The notes beneath the pieces are model-generated. The model was not told the origin of the DNA, did no database searches, and saw only the letters and a program-made list of their open reading frames with translations. The translations under genes were made by a program, and so were the position numbers. DNA of 59,067 nucleotides from Vulcanimicrobiota bacterium (GTDB lineage: Bacteria; Vulcanimicrobiota; Vulcanimicrobiia; Vulcanimicrobiales; Vulcanimicrobiaceae), in assembly GCA_027307235.1 (NCBI GenBank), contig DAHUXH010000015.1, positions 1-59,067 on the forward strand. The letters are read 5' to 3'. Position 1 is the first letter of the stretch; every line of letters starts with the position of its first letter. Below are positions 42,068 through 50,817 of the stretch, piece by piece.

Positions 42068-43030
42068 CTAGTCGTACTTCACGCGCGGATCGAGCCACGC
42101 GTAGGCGATGTCGGCAAGCAGGTTCGAGAACACGACCAGTACCGCGATCATGACTAAATACCCCATCAGCAGCGCGATGTCGCTGTTGTCGAGGGCGTTC
42201 AAGAACAACCGCCCCATGCCGGGCCAGGCGAAGATCTTCTCGGTGACGATCGCGCCGCCGAGAATCGTCGGCAGCGAAAGCGCGATAACGGTAACGACCG
42301 GAATCAGCGCGTTCTTCAGGCCGTGCTTCATGATGATCGTGCCCGAACTCAACCCCTTGGCGGCCGCCGTGCGGATATAGTCGGACTTCATCACTTCGAG
42401 CATCGAAGAGCGCGTGAAGCGGCTGAAGAGCGCGAGTTGCAAGAGCGCGAGCACGATCGTCGGCAAAACAAGATGCGCGATGCGATCGCCGAGATCGAAG
42501 GTGTCGCTCGAAGCCAGGCCCGCCGACGGCAGTTGAATCTGATAGCCGAATGGCAGGGGAATGCCGTGCACCGCGAACGCTAGCTGGAGCATCAGCGCAA
42601 ACCAGAACACCGGCATCGATTGCCCGAAAAACGCGAACGTCGTAATGAAGTAATCCGCGAACGAATACGGACGCACCGCCGAAAAGATGCCGGCGGCGAT
42701 CCCGATCGTCATCGATAGGACGAGCGAAACGCCCATCAGTTCCAGCGTCGCAGGCAAGCGTTCCAACAGCGCGTTCAACACCGGTTCGGCATTGCTCGTG
42801 GAGTACCCGAAATCGCCGGTCACCACGTGGCCGAGCCAGACGGCGTAGCGGTACCAGATCGGCCGATCGAGCCCGAAGTTGTGCCGCAGCCTGGCGATGT
42901 CGGCCGGCGTGATATGCGGGTTCTGCAGATACGGCCCGAGCGGACCGCCGGGCGCATTGCTCAAGATCACGAAGAGTATGATCGAGATCAGGAGCAGCAA
43001 CGGGATCGCTTCGAGCGTCCGCCGCACCAC
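42068..43030 (-). CDS. Peptide/nickel-type ABC transporter permease (OppB/DppB family)
   Basis: A 320-residue permease of the OppB/DppB type: TM1 (LEAIPLLLLISIILFVIL), the family's NAPGGPLGPY and LGLDRPIWYRY-like segment (FGLDRPIWYRY), and the EAA loop SDYIRTAAAKGLSSGTIIMKHGLKNA. It forms the translocation pore with the OppC-like protein. The GTG at 43030 is the annotated start; the frame is open upstream (FNYV), so a few more residues are possible. It lies 50 bp after the beta-keto acid cleavage gene, suggesting co-transcription and uptake of an amino acid or peptide linked to that enzyme's pathway. Confidence 0.9.
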   Translation of the reverse strand: MVRRTLEAIPLLLLISIILFVILSNAPGGPLGPYLQNPHITPADIARLRHNFGLDRPIWYRYAVWLGHVVTGDFGYSTSNAEPVLNALLERLPATLELMGVSLVLSMTIGIAAGIFSAVRPYSFADYFITTFAFFGQSMPVFWFALMLQLAFAVHGIPLPFGYQIQLPSAGLASSDTFDLGDRIAHLVLPTIVLALLQLALFSRFTRSSMLEVMKSDYIRTAAAKGLSSGTIIMKHGLKNALIPVVTVIALSLPTILGGAIVTEKIFAWPGMGRLFLNALDNSDIALLMGYLVMIAVLVVFSNLLADIAYAWLDPRVKYD

Positions 43031-43080
43031 GTAATTGAACAGAGACCGGCCCCCTCTTCAGCGTACGTAAGGGAGCGGGC

Positions 43081-43932
43081 CTAGTTAGGTGCCGCCGCCG
43101 CGACTCCTTGCGCGCTGCGCATCGGCCCGAGCTTGAGGATGCGGCGCGCCTGGCCGGGTGTCGCTACCGGGCGCCCGGCCTCCGCCGCGATGCGCGCGAC
43201 GCGCGCGACCAGTTGTTCGTTGGTCGCAAGTTCGCCTTTGCTGTAGTACAGATTGTCCTCGAGACCGACGCGCACGTGCCCGCCCATCGCGATCGCCACC
43301 ATCGCGAGCGCAAGTTGCGCGCGTCCGATGCCGGCCACCGACCACGTGCATCCCGGCGGTAGATCGTCGACGAGATCGCAGAGATTTTGCGCGCTCGCTT
43401 CGAGTCCGCCCGGCACGCCGAGCACGAAGTCGACGTGCTGCGGGAGGTCGATCGCGCCTTCCTTCGCCAACCGGCGCGCGTTGGCGAGGTGTCCCTTGTC
43501 GAAGATCTCAAGCTCGGGGCGAACGTCGAATTCACGCATCTTCGCGGCGATACCGCGCATGATCGGAAACGAATTTTCAAAAACGTCGTCGCCGAAGTTC
43601 ACGGTTCCGCAGGTCAGCGTTGCCATCTCGGGGCGCAACTCCAAGACCGAGGCGCGCTCGTGCGGCGTCATTCCGATCGCGCCTCCGGTCGAGAACTGCA
43701 CGATCAGATCGCTCTGCGCGCGAATCGCTTCATATGCCTGATGAAAACGCCGCACACTGTGCGTATTGCTGCCATCGTCGTTGCGACAATGCACGTGAAC
43801 GATCGAGGCGCCGGCTTCGCGAATCTTGCGCGCGGTCTCGCCCAGTTGCGCCGGCGTCACCGGCAGATGCGGCGTTTGCTCGGGAAGAATCTCCGCCCCG
43901 ACGGGCGCGCACGTGATGATCAACGGCTCCAT
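43081..43932 (-). CDS. kce: Beta-keto acid cleavage enzyme (BKACE), probably 3-keto-5-aminohexanoate cleavage enzyme
   Basis: A 283-residue TIM-barrel enzyme of the BKACE (DUF849) family. Zinc ligands are in VHVHCRNDDG (His46, His48), and the late GGHVRVGLEDN holds the conserved His/Arg/Glu. These enzymes react a beta-keto acid with acetyl-CoA to give acetoacetate and a new CoA ester. Many substrates are known for the family, but the two adjacent upstream genes look like the reactivase of lysine 5,6-aminomutase, so the substrate is most likely 3-keto-5-aminohexanoate of lysine fermentation. It lies 45 bp after the KamC gene. Confidence is high in the fold and moderate in the exact substrate. 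Confidence 0.82.
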   Translation of the reverse strand: MEPLIITCAPVGAEILPEQTPHLPVTPAQLGETARKIREAGASIVHVHCRNDDGSNTHSVRRFHQAYEAIRAQSDLIVQFSTGGAIGMTPHERASVLELRPEMATLTCGTVNFGDDVFENSFPIMRGIAAKMREFDVRPELEIFDKGHLANARRLAKEGAIDLPQHVDFVLGVPGGLEASAQNLCDLVDDLPPGCTWSVAGIGRAQLALAMVAIAMGGHVRVGLEDNLYYSKGELATNEQLVARVARIAAEAGRPVATPGQARRILKLGPMRSAQGVAAAAPN

Positions 43933-43977
43933 GGCTACCTCTTTGTCGCCCCGAGCTGAAGGTCCCGTGCCGAGCGA

Positions 43978-45579
43978 CTAGGTCAGCGCGTTGCGCGCGG
44001 CGTCGATGAGCCGGTCGTCGAGCCCGAGCAGCGACGCGAGCGCGATGGCATCGGTGTGGGGAATCTCCTCACTGCCCACGACCTGCACGGAGTAATCCAT
44101 CGATGCGGCGAGCGTGGCGAGCGCATCGGCGAGGTTGCCGCTCGGCGCCTTCTGCAGGACGCCGCGCAACCCGCGCACTGCATAATGCACGGCGCCGCTC
44201 GCACGTGCGATGCCGTCAAGGTGGGTGGCGATCAGCGCGCGCACGCGCCGCTCGCGCAAGCGTTCGATCAATCCGATCAACAGCGCTTTGCCTTCATACG
44301 GCGTGGTGGTGCGGGCAAATTCATCGACGAGCAGCAGCGAGCGTTCGCTCGACCGATCGAGCAGATCGCGCAGCCGCACGACCTCACGTGCAAACGACGA
44401 GAGCAGGCCGCCGACTTCACCGTCGCCGCCGACGCCCAGCCACGCGATGCTCTCGAAGATCCCTACACGCGCGCGCTGCGCGGGAACCGGCAGCCCGAAC
44501 GACGCCAGCACCGCGAGCGCGCCGCACGTCTGCAGACAGACGCTCTTGCCGCCCATGTTGGGCCCGGTCAACACCGCCACGTCGTCGAGCCGCAGCGCGA
44601 TCGGCGTGTAGGCGCGGCCTTCGCGCGCAAGTGCGGCCTCCAACGGAGAGAACCGCGCACCTTCGGCATCGATCGACGTATCGGCGACCACCTCAGGCGC
44701 ACAACACCGCTGCAAACGCGCGAAACGAACCTGCGCGACCAGGACGTCGCGTTCACCCAGCGCTGATGCCAGCGCCTCGAGGGCGTCAGCGTGTTCGCGC
44801 ACCTGCGCCGAGAGTTGCGCGCGCACGCGTTCTTCGGCATTGGCGTGTGCGGCCGTCGCCGCGTCGCGCCGCTCGAGCGCGGCGCGCGCCGCATCGTCGA
44901 GTTCAATCGCGCACAGCCAATACGTCGGCGTCTCGCGTACGACGCGCACCCCCTGCGGCAGCGCGCCCGGCACGTCGGCGCGCATTACGATGAACTCATC
45001 CTCCGGCAGATCGTCGCGGTGCAGCGCACCCATGATCTCGGCGACACAGCGGCCGCTCGCGGCGTCGTACTCGGCCTGCGCCCCCGCGAGCGCAACACGC
45101 GCCCGCGCGAGTCCGTCGTCGAAGTCGTCGGCAAGATAGAACCCCGATGTGCCGGTGCGTCCCCGTTCGAGGGCGCGCGCGACCTCGCGCAACGCATCGC
45201 CGGCCATCGGCTCGATACCCGCGACACCAGCGCAGATCGCGTCGATGCGCGCGACCGCGTCGGCAAAGCGCATCAGTTCGAGAAGATGCACGTCGGAGAG
45301 GTGATCTCCCATCGAGGCACGCGCAATGGCCGCCAGCGCATCCGGCGTCGTGCGCAAGACGTCGCGCACCGCGTCGATGAGCGCATCGTCGAACGCCGAT
45401 GCCAGCGCGGCGATGCGGTGCGCCGAAGCCTGCGCGGCGAGCCGTGCTTGCGGCGCGAACGGCTCGATCGCGGCAAAGACGCGCTCGCCGTAGACGCTGA
45501 CCGGCGCGAGGTGATCGCGAAACCAATCCAGCCGCAGCGCAGCGGCGGTGGCGGCATCGACGATGCGTTCGAACTTCAT
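43978..45579 (-). CDS. kamC: MutS-like ATPase, probable lysine 5,6-aminomutase reactivase KamC
   Basis: A 533-residue protein with a MutS-type C-terminal ATPase: Walker A TGPNMGGKS (338-346), Walker B LLLVDEFARTT (415-425) and a late TH in ALIATHLDG. The N-terminal half is a helical lever-like region with no mismatch-recognition domain, so it is not a repair MutS. MutS-like ATPases of this size paired with a small P-loop protein are the reactivating chaperone (KamBC) of the B12 enzyme lysine 5,6-aminomutase. It overlaps the KamB gene by 4 bp and is followed by kce, the fermentation gene. The ATG at 45579 is chosen; the open frame extends further upstream as a shadow. Confidence 0.75.
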   Translation of the reverse strand: MKFERIVDAATAAALRLDWFRDHLAPVSVYGERVFAAIEPFAPQARLAAQASAHRIAALASAFDDALIDAVRDVLRTTPDALAAIARASMGDHLSDVHLLELMRFADAVARIDAICAGVAGIEPMAGDALREVARALERGRTGTSGFYLADDFDDGLARARVALAGAQAEYDAASGRCVAEIMGALHRDDLPEDEFIVMRADVPGALPQGVRVVRETPTYWLCAIELDDAARAALERRDAATAAHANAEERVRAQLSAQVREHADALEALASALGERDVLVAQVRFARLQRCCAPEVVADTSIDAEGARFSPLEAALAREGRAYTPIALRLDDVAVLTGPNMGGKSVCLQTCGALAVLASFGLPVPAQRARVGIFESIAWLGVGGDGEVGGLLSSFAREVVRLRDLLDRSSERSLLLVDEFARTTTPYEGKALLIGLIERLRERRVRALIATHLDGIARASGAVHYAVRGLRGVLQKAPSGNLADALATLAASMDYSVQVVGSEEIPHTDAIALASLLGLDDRLIDAARNALT

Positions 45580-46493
45580 GCCGCGGCGCTCGCGGCGTAG
45601 ACGTCGTAGACCGGAAGACCGGTCGCCTCGGCGACAGCGCGTGCGAATGCGTGCGGCTCGAAATACCGTTCGCGTCCGATCGATGCGGCAGTCACCGCGA
45701 CGACGCGCAGGGGCCGCTCGCACCGCAGGCGCAAGCGTTCGTTGACACCGAGAAACGTATGACCGGTGATCGCGATCTGCGTCGGATCCATGACGACGAT
45801 TTGACGTTGATCCCGCGCCTGCGCCAACGCGCGCGCGAGCGTCGGAGTCAGCGCACCATCGATGCGCACAAACGGTTCGCGCGCGTCATACGCGGGAACG
45901 CTCAAGCGTCTGACCAGCGCCTGCACGTCGGCGACCGCTTCGTCCAGCGTCGAGGCATCGGCCGCTCCCGTCGCGACCACGACCGCGTCATCGCCGCCGG
46001 CCAGCACCGCCACGCGATCGACCGCGCCGTCGACGATTGCGAGTTCGCATCCGAAGTCAAAGAATCGGTCGATGCACGAGCGGACACCTGCGGCGGTCGG
46101 CGGTCCGACGATCTCGTAGCATGCGTCCGCGCGAACGCGCACAAAGGCAACCGAACCGGCTGCCGTCGCCAGTTTAGACACGTCGAGCACCTCGGTCGCC
46201 GGGGCGTCGGGCAGTGAGCCGCGCGCCGTGGCGAGCACGTCGCCGGCGCGCAAAAACAGGCGCGGCTTGGGCATGGCGTCGACGATGTCGACGCCTTCGC
46301 CGTCACGGCCGGTCGAGGTCAAACCCAAACGCAAACCGCGCGCGTGCGCCGCCTGCGCGATCGCCCGCACGGCGACCGTCTTCCCGACGTTCTTCCCGGT
46401 GCCGATCACCACGATCGAACGTGCGCCGCTCGCACGTGCGCGATCGAGCAATGCCATGCCTACCCGCATGTTCACGCCGTTCGTGGCGCGCAC
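45576..46493 (-). CDS. kamB: P-loop protein, probable lysine 5,6-aminomutase reactivase subunit KamB
   Basis: A 305-residue protein with a P-loop near the N-terminus (IGTGKNVGKTV, residues 30-40) and a GLTSTGRDGEGVD segment, recalling a nucleotide-dependent switch. It matches the KamB half of the lysine 5,6-aminomutase reactivase by size, P-loop and coupling to the MutS-like KamC gene. GTG start at 46493 with an AGGAG ribosome-binding site 6 nt upstream. The C-terminal part (VYDVYAASAAA) is intact. The aminomutase genes kamD and kamE are not in this window. Confidence 0.7.
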   Translation of the reverse strand: MRATNGVNMRVGMALLDRARASGARSIVVIGTGKNVGKTVAVRAIAQAAHARGLRLGLTSTGRDGEGVDIVDAMPKPRLFLRAGDVLATARGSLPDAPATEVLDVSKLATAAGSVAFVRVRADACYEIVGPPTAAGVRSCIDRFFDFGCELAIVDGAVDRVAVLAGGDDAVVVATGAADASTLDEAVADVQALVRRLSVPAYDAREPFVRIDGALTPTLARALAQARDQRQIVVMDPTQIAITGHTFLGVNERLRLRCERPLRVVAVTAASIGRERYFEPHAFARAVAEATGLPVYDVYAASAAA

Positions 46494-46507
46494 GCGCCGC
46501 TCCTGAT

Positions 46508-47071
46508 TTAGCCGATGTTGAACGCTTTATTGAGGATGAAGATGAGGCCGGTGAGAATGAGCACGACGCCTGCAATGTGCTCTGCTCGATCCTCGACGCG
46601 CTTGCCGAGCGTGTGTCCGAGCGCGAGCCCGAGCGTCGTCGAGGCCACCGAAACAACGGCGATGACCGCGAGCGCAAGCCCCAACGGCACGCCGATATAC
46701 AGGATCGAGAAACCGATGCCGAGCGAGTCGAGCGAGATCGAGAGCGAGGCGAGAAAGAGACCCCAGCCGCGTGCCAGATCGAGGCGTTCGGCCTCCTCTT
46801 CGCGCTCGCGCGCTTCCCAGAGTATGTAGACGCCGACGCCGATGAGCGCCACGAAGCCCACATAGCCGGCGAACGGACCGATCAATCGTCCGGCCACGGC
46901 TCCAAGCCCCGCACCGACCAGGTTCATGCTGACCTCGGCGCACGCGAACGCAGCCCCGATGCGAAGCCGGAGCGATCGCGGAATGCCGCGAATGCCGACA
47001 CCGACGGAAACAGCAAAGACATCCAGCGCGAGCGATATCGCCACGAGGACGATCTTGAACAGACTCGTCAC
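46508..47071 (-). CDS. mntP: MntP-like manganese efflux pump
   Basis: A 187-residue membrane protein of the MntP (DUF204) family. Six hydrophobic segments are visible, with the conserved Asp-containing TM motifs LALDVFAVSVGVGIRG (residues ~14-29) and SISLDSLGIGFSILY in the second half, matching the two-fold repeat of the family. It exports Mn2+. GTG start at 47071 without a strong ribosome-binding site. It lies between the KamB gene and the response regulator, 10 bp after the latter, and may be regulated with it. Confidence 0.9.
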   Translation of the reverse strand: MTSLFKIVLVAISLALDVFAVSVGVGIRGIPRSLRLRIGAAFACAEVSMNLVGAGLGAVAGRLIGPFAGYVGFVALIGVGVYILWEAREREEEAERLDLARGWGLFLASLSISLDSLGIGFSILYIGVPLGLALAVIAVVSVASTTLGLALGHTLGKRVEDRAEHIAGVVLILTGLIFILNKAFNIG

Positions 47072-47081
47072 GCGAACGCGT

Positions 47082-47489
47082 TTACGAAGCTGATCCGAAC
47101 GGTTCTTTTGACTGGGCGAGGAGCGTGTTGATCGCTGTGCGCAACTGCGAGATCGTGAACGGCTTATTGAGGAAGAGATTAGCTCCGGCGTTCTTCGCGC
47201 GACCGTCCATGGCGTAGTTGGTGTGACCGCTGATCATGAGGATCGGCGTGCGGCGGGTGTTTTCTTTGGATCGCAACCGTTCGATCAAGTCGATGCCGGA
47301 GATGCCCGGCAACATGAAGTCGCAGATGATGATGTCGAACGGCGGCTGGCGATCGATGGTGACGAGCGCGCTCTCGGCGTCGTTGCAGATGATCATCTCG
47401 TACGGGCCTTTTTTGAGCACCGTGTCGATGAGTGTGCAGATCGCCGGGTCGTCGTCCGCGATGAGGACTCGCCAGTTGGGTTGCGTCAT
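47082..47489 (-). CDS. Single-domain response regulator
   Basis: A 135-residue receiver domain only. Acidic pocket ADDDP (11-15), phospho-accepting Asp57 (IIICDFMLPG), Thr/Ser (MISGH) and Lys in LNKPF. There is no output domain. It may act as a phosphorelay intermediate or a CheY-like effector; its kinase is not in the window. A purine-rich GGAGGGAG lies 12-19 nt upstream of the ATG. It is divergent from the ModB-like permease. Confidence 0.9.
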   Translation of the reverse strand: MTQPNWRVLIADDDPAICTLIDTVLKKGPYEMIICNDAESALVTIDRQPPFDIIICDFMLPGISGIDLIERLRSKENTRRTPILMISGHTNYAMDGRAKNAGANLFLNKPFTISQLRTAINTLLAQSKEPFGSAS

Positions 47490-47560
47490 GACAGTCGGGG
47501 GTTCTCCCTCCGCGGCGGGTTGCCTCGCCCTCCTCTCGTGTCTTTGGTAAAGTCTTGCTT

Positions 47561-48334
47561 ATGATTCGTACTCGCGGCGCGGCACCGGCGCTGCTCCCGT
47601 TAGCCGTGCTCGTCGCGGCGATGGCCGCGCCGGTGCTCACGCTGCTGGCGACCGTCTCGCCGTTCCAAGCGGCGCGCGCCCTCGGCGATCCGTCGTTGCG
47701 GGCTGCCGCGGCCGTTTCGCTCGAGGCTTCGGCGATGGCGGTTGCCGTCGCGACCCTCCTCGGTGTACCGGCCGGATACGCACTCGCGCGCGCATCCGCA
47801 TTCCTGCGCGGCCCGTGCGTCTTCATCTTGGCGCTGCCGCTGGCGTTCCCGCCGGTCGCCTCAGGCGTCATGCTCCTCTCTCTGCTCGGGCTTCGCGCTC
47901 CGCTGGGTGCGTGGCTCGCCGCGCACGGCTTCCTCGTCGCCGATTCGTTGCTGGGCGTGGCCTGCGCGCAGTTCTTCGTCGCCGGCTCCTTCGTCGCGAT
48001 CGCCGCGACGGCGGCCTTCGGCGCAGTCGACCCCGAATACGCCGATGCGGCGCGAACGCTGGGCCTCCCGGAATGGCGCATCTTCCTGCGGGTGGCGCTG
48101 CCGCTCGCCGGCGGCAACATCGTGGCCGCCGTCGCTTTCGCCTGGCTTCGTGCCATCGGCGAATACGGGGCCACCTCGATCGTCGCGTACAACCCGACCT
48201 CGCTGCCGATCGCGCTCTCGATCGCGCTCGGAGCCTCGGGCGTCAACGCGGCGCTCTCGGTCTGCTATGGCTTTGTCGTACTTGCGGCCCTTGTGCTGAC
48301 CATACAATGGCTGCTAAGACGCCGCTTCATTTGA
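47561..48334 (+). CDS. ModB/CysU-like ABC transporter permease
   Basis: A 257-residue permease with about five to six hydrophobic helices and an EAA loop EYADAARTLGLPEWRIFLRVALPLAG. The glycine- and proline-rich start of the pore region (PLAFPPVASGVMLLSLLGLRAPLG) is typical of molybdate/sulfate/thiosulfate permeases. No ATP-binding or binding-protein gene is adjacent. The ATG at 47561 is chosen over a TTG at 47555 because it starts at the typical Met-Ile-Arg cytosolic end. Proline dehydrogenase follows 16 bp later. Confidence 0.8.
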   Translation: MIRTRGAAPALLPLAVLVAAMAAPVLTLLATVSPFQAARALGDPSLRAAAAVSLEASAMAVAVATLLGVPAGYALARASAFLRGPCVFILALPLAFPPVASGVMLLSLLGLRAPLGAWLAAHGFLVADSLLGVACAQFFVAGSFVAIAATAAFGAVDPEYADAARTLGLPEWRIFLRVALPLAGGNIVAAVAFAWLRAIGEYGATSIVAYNPTSLPIALSIALGASGVNAALSVCYGFVVLAALVLTIQWLLRRRFI

Positions 48335-48350
48335 ACGCCAGGAGTTATCT

Positions 48351-49244
48351 GTGGCCGTGATCGATCGTTTGCTCGCACCCGACTCGTCGTTTCAAAAACA
48401 CTTCTTCTTCCTGGCGAAGCGGTTCGTGGCGGGCGAGACGATCGCATCGGCGGTCGAAACGGTGCGCCGGCTCAACGCCGAGGGCATGACCGTGACGCTC
48501 GACTTCCTCGGTGAGGACGTCTTCGAGCGCGAGGCCGCGATCAAGACGCGAGACGCCTATCTGGAGACTCTCGACGCCGTCGCCGCCGCCGGTGCCGACG
48601 CCAACATCTCGGTAAAACTCACCGCGATGGGCCTGCTGGTCGACGAAGGGTTTGCGCTCGACAACGTCACCGCACTGCTCGAACGCGCGAAGCACAACCG
48701 CGATCCATTCGTTCGCATCGACATGGAAGGCAGCAGCGTGACCACAGCGACGCTGCACGTCTTCGAGCGCGCGTATGCGACACACGCCAACGTCGGCCCG
48801 GTGCTGCAGGCCTATCTCAAGCGCACGCCCGACGACGTCGAACGCGCGATCGCGCTCGGTGCGCGCGTTCGCTTGTGCAAGGGCGCGTACAACGAGCCGC
48901 CGGACGTGGCGCTCAAGGAGATGCCGGCGATTCGCGCGCGGTACCTGGAGCTGGCGCAAGCGCTCTTGCTGCGCGGAAATTATCCGGGCATCGCCACGCA
49001 CGACCTCTCGCTCATCGCCGCGGTGAAGGACTTTGTCGCGCAGCATGCGATCGCGCGCGATCGCTTCGAGTTTCAAATGCTCTTCGGCTGCCGTCCGCAC
49101 GTGCAGCGCAAACTGGTCGCGCAGGGATATCGCGTGCGCGTCTATGTTCCGTTTGGAACGCATTGGGCCGGCTACTTCTACCGCCGCATTCTCGAACGCA
49201 GAGAGAACGCGTTCTTCGCGCTCTCATCGATGTTCAGCAGATAG
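48351..49244 (+). CDS. putA: Proline dehydrogenase
   Basis: A 297-residue monofunctional proline dehydrogenase of the (beta/alpha)8 barrel type. Key stretches: ANISVKLTAMGLL (barrel strand), FVRIDMEGS, RVRLCKGAYNEP (substrate Lys/Arg region) and RVRVYVPFGTHWAGYFYRRI (C-terminal flavin/substrate Arg pair). It oxidises proline to pyrroline-5-carboxylate and passes electrons to quinone. It lacks the P5C dehydrogenase half. GTG start at 48351 with GGAG 7 nt upstream. Its 3' end overlaps the convergent HEAT-cyclophilin gene by 21 bp. Confidence 0.92.
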   Translation: MAVIDRLLAPDSSFQKHFFFLAKRFVAGETIASAVETVRRLNAEGMTVTLDFLGEDVFEREAAIKTRDAYLETLDAVAAAGADANISVKLTAMGLLVDEGFALDNVTALLERAKHNRDPFVRIDMEGSSVTTATLHVFERAYATHANVGPVLQAYLKRTPDDVERAIALGARVRLCKGAYNEPPDVALKEMPAIRARYLELAQALLLRGNYPGIATHDLSLIAAVKDFVAQHAIARDRFEFQMLFGCRPHVQRKLVAQGYRVRVYVPFGTHWAGYFYRRILERRENAFFALSSMFSR

Positions 49245-50705
49245 GTCCGCGACGCGTTCGATGCGCAGCACGCTGTCCGACTCGTCGAGGTGCGCCAGCA
49301 CCTGACTGCCGGAAACCACCGCACCGAACACGGTGAAACTTTGATCGAGATGATACTGCGGTGAGAGCGTGATGTAGTACTGCGTTCCGGCCGAATCGCG
49401 CACCGCGCCGTGATCGTCGTAATTCAACCCCATCGAGATCACGTAGCTATGTTGCTGCAGCGGATTCTCTTCGGCACCGATCGTGTAACCGGGGTCGCCG
49501 TCGGGGTTGTTGTTCTTGTCCCCGGTCTGCACGACGAAGTCGGGAACGATGCGAAACCACCGGTTGTTGTCGTAGTAGCCGGACTGCGCGGCGGTGAGGA
49601 AACTTTCCACGGTGAGCGGTGCCCACTCGGGATAGAGTTCGACGTAGACGTTCCCCTTGGTCGTGACCAGTCGCACGCGCGGATGCGGACCCGGCGCCGG
49701 CGCATCCATCGCCCGCGCAGAGATGGGGTCGATCATCGGTTGGAGCATCGCGCGCAATGGATTCCCAGGACCCGGAGACGGCGGCGCCGGTGCGCGCGCC
49801 AACGCAGGCAACGCAGCGAACGGATCGGGCGGAATCACCGGGAGGTGGATGCCGGTCGCAATCGCCTTGAGGTGATCGGTCGGCGGCTCACCTTTCAGTT
49901 GGCGCATCGATTCGAGGGCCTGCTCCTGCACGCGCCAGGACGGATCGTTGCGCAGCGGTTCGAGCACCGGGAGCGCGTCGACGTTCTTCACGCGCCCGAG
50001 CGCTCGCACCGCTTCGATCCGCACCACCTCGTCAGGGTCTTTGGTTCGCTGAACGAGCGCGGCGCGCGGCACGCGAATCGCATACCCGCGGAAGATCGAC
50101 CACATCACCAGACGGCGCACCCGCGCGGCGCGATCCGCGGCGGCGCAAAGCAGTGCGCGCGAAGCGGCGTCCCCCTGCCCTGAGCCGGCGAACCACGATA
50201 GTGCGATCGCGGCGCGCCCGCGCACGCGGGCATCGCGGTCGTTGAGCAGCAGGCCGCTGACGGCGCGCACCGCGCGCCCTTGTTCGGCCGGCGTGAACCG
50301 GCCGGCGGTTTGGTAGCGTCCGATCGCGTCGAGTGCCGCGGCGCGCACCGCCGAATTTCGGTCGCGCACCGCGTCGATGATGCGCTCGGGGGCTACGCCT
50401 GCGGCGATGAGCCCGAGGCCGTAGACGCTCATTGCGCGCACTTGCGGCCGCCGATCGCCCAGATGCGCCACCAGAGCGACCGCTCCGGCGGGCTGCTTGG
50501 TGCGCCCGATCGCGAGCGCGGCGCGCGCCGCGATCCGGGGATCGGGATAGTTCAAAAACCCCGCCAGCGCGCCGTCCCCGAGCGAACGGGCCTGCTCCAA
50601 CTGGAGGATGCGAACCGGAACCGTGACCATCGTACCGGGCGCCTGACCGGCTCCGAGCACTCCGAGAGCGGCCAGCGCTAAGGCGGCGGCTCGACCCCAA
50701 GACAT
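49224..50705 (-). CDS. HEAT-repeat protein with C-terminal cyclophilin domain
   Basis: A 493-residue exported protein. Residues 1-20 form a signal peptide (ALALAALGVLGAGQA). Residues ~40-280 are HEAT-like helical repeats (DRRPQVRAMSVYGLGLIAAG; DARVRGRAAIALSWFAG). A Pro-rich linker follows, and the last ~160 residues are a cyclophilin-type peptidyl-prolyl isomerase (VRLVTTKGNVYVELYPEWAP; NRWFRIVPDFVVQTGD; QSFTVFGAVVSGSQVL). It probably folds exported proteins, with the HEAT part as a docking platform. The ATG at 50705 is chosen; an upstream in-frame start lies in the next gene's leader. Confidence 0.85.
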   Translation of the reverse strand: MSWGRAAALALAALGVLGAGQAPGTMVTVPVRILQLEQARSLGDGALAGFLNYPDPRIAARAALAIGRTKQPAGAVALVAHLGDRRPQVRAMSVYGLGLIAAGVAPERIIDAVRDRNSAVRAAALDAIGRYQTAGRFTPAEQGRAVRAVSGLLLNDRDARVRGRAAIALSWFAGSGQGDAASRALLCAAADRAARVRRLVMWSIFRGYAIRVPRAALVQRTKDPDEVVRIEAVRALGRVKNVDALPVLEPLRNDPSWRVQEQALESMRQLKGEPPTDHLKAIATGIHLPVIPPDPFAALPALARAPAPPSPGPGNPLRAMLQPMIDPISARAMDAPAPGPHPRVRLVTTKGNVYVELYPEWAPLTVESFLTAAQSGYYDNNRWFRIVPDFVVQTGDKNNNPDGDPGYTIGAEENPLQQHSYVISMGLNYDDHGAVRDSAGTQYYITLSPQYHLDQSFTVFGAVVSGSQVLAHLDESDSVLRIERVADLSAEHR

Positions 50706-50817
50706 CTTGCTCACCAAACTCAACTTTCCGAGCGACCTGCACGTTACTGATATGCAGCGTTTCGCCGTCCTTTCAGCGGCGGTTCGAAACGACCATCCTG
50801 AGGTGAACCCCAAAACT

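Noticed and set aside
43031-43080. Possible attenuator between kce and oppB
   Set aside because: A GGCCC/GGGCC pairing exists, but the stem is interrupted and there is no U-tract, so it is not supported.
43978-45579. KamC candidate called as DNA mismatch repair MutS
   Set aside because: The mismatch-recognition and connector domains are missing, the length is 533 residues, and the gene is coupled to a P-loop partner and kce.
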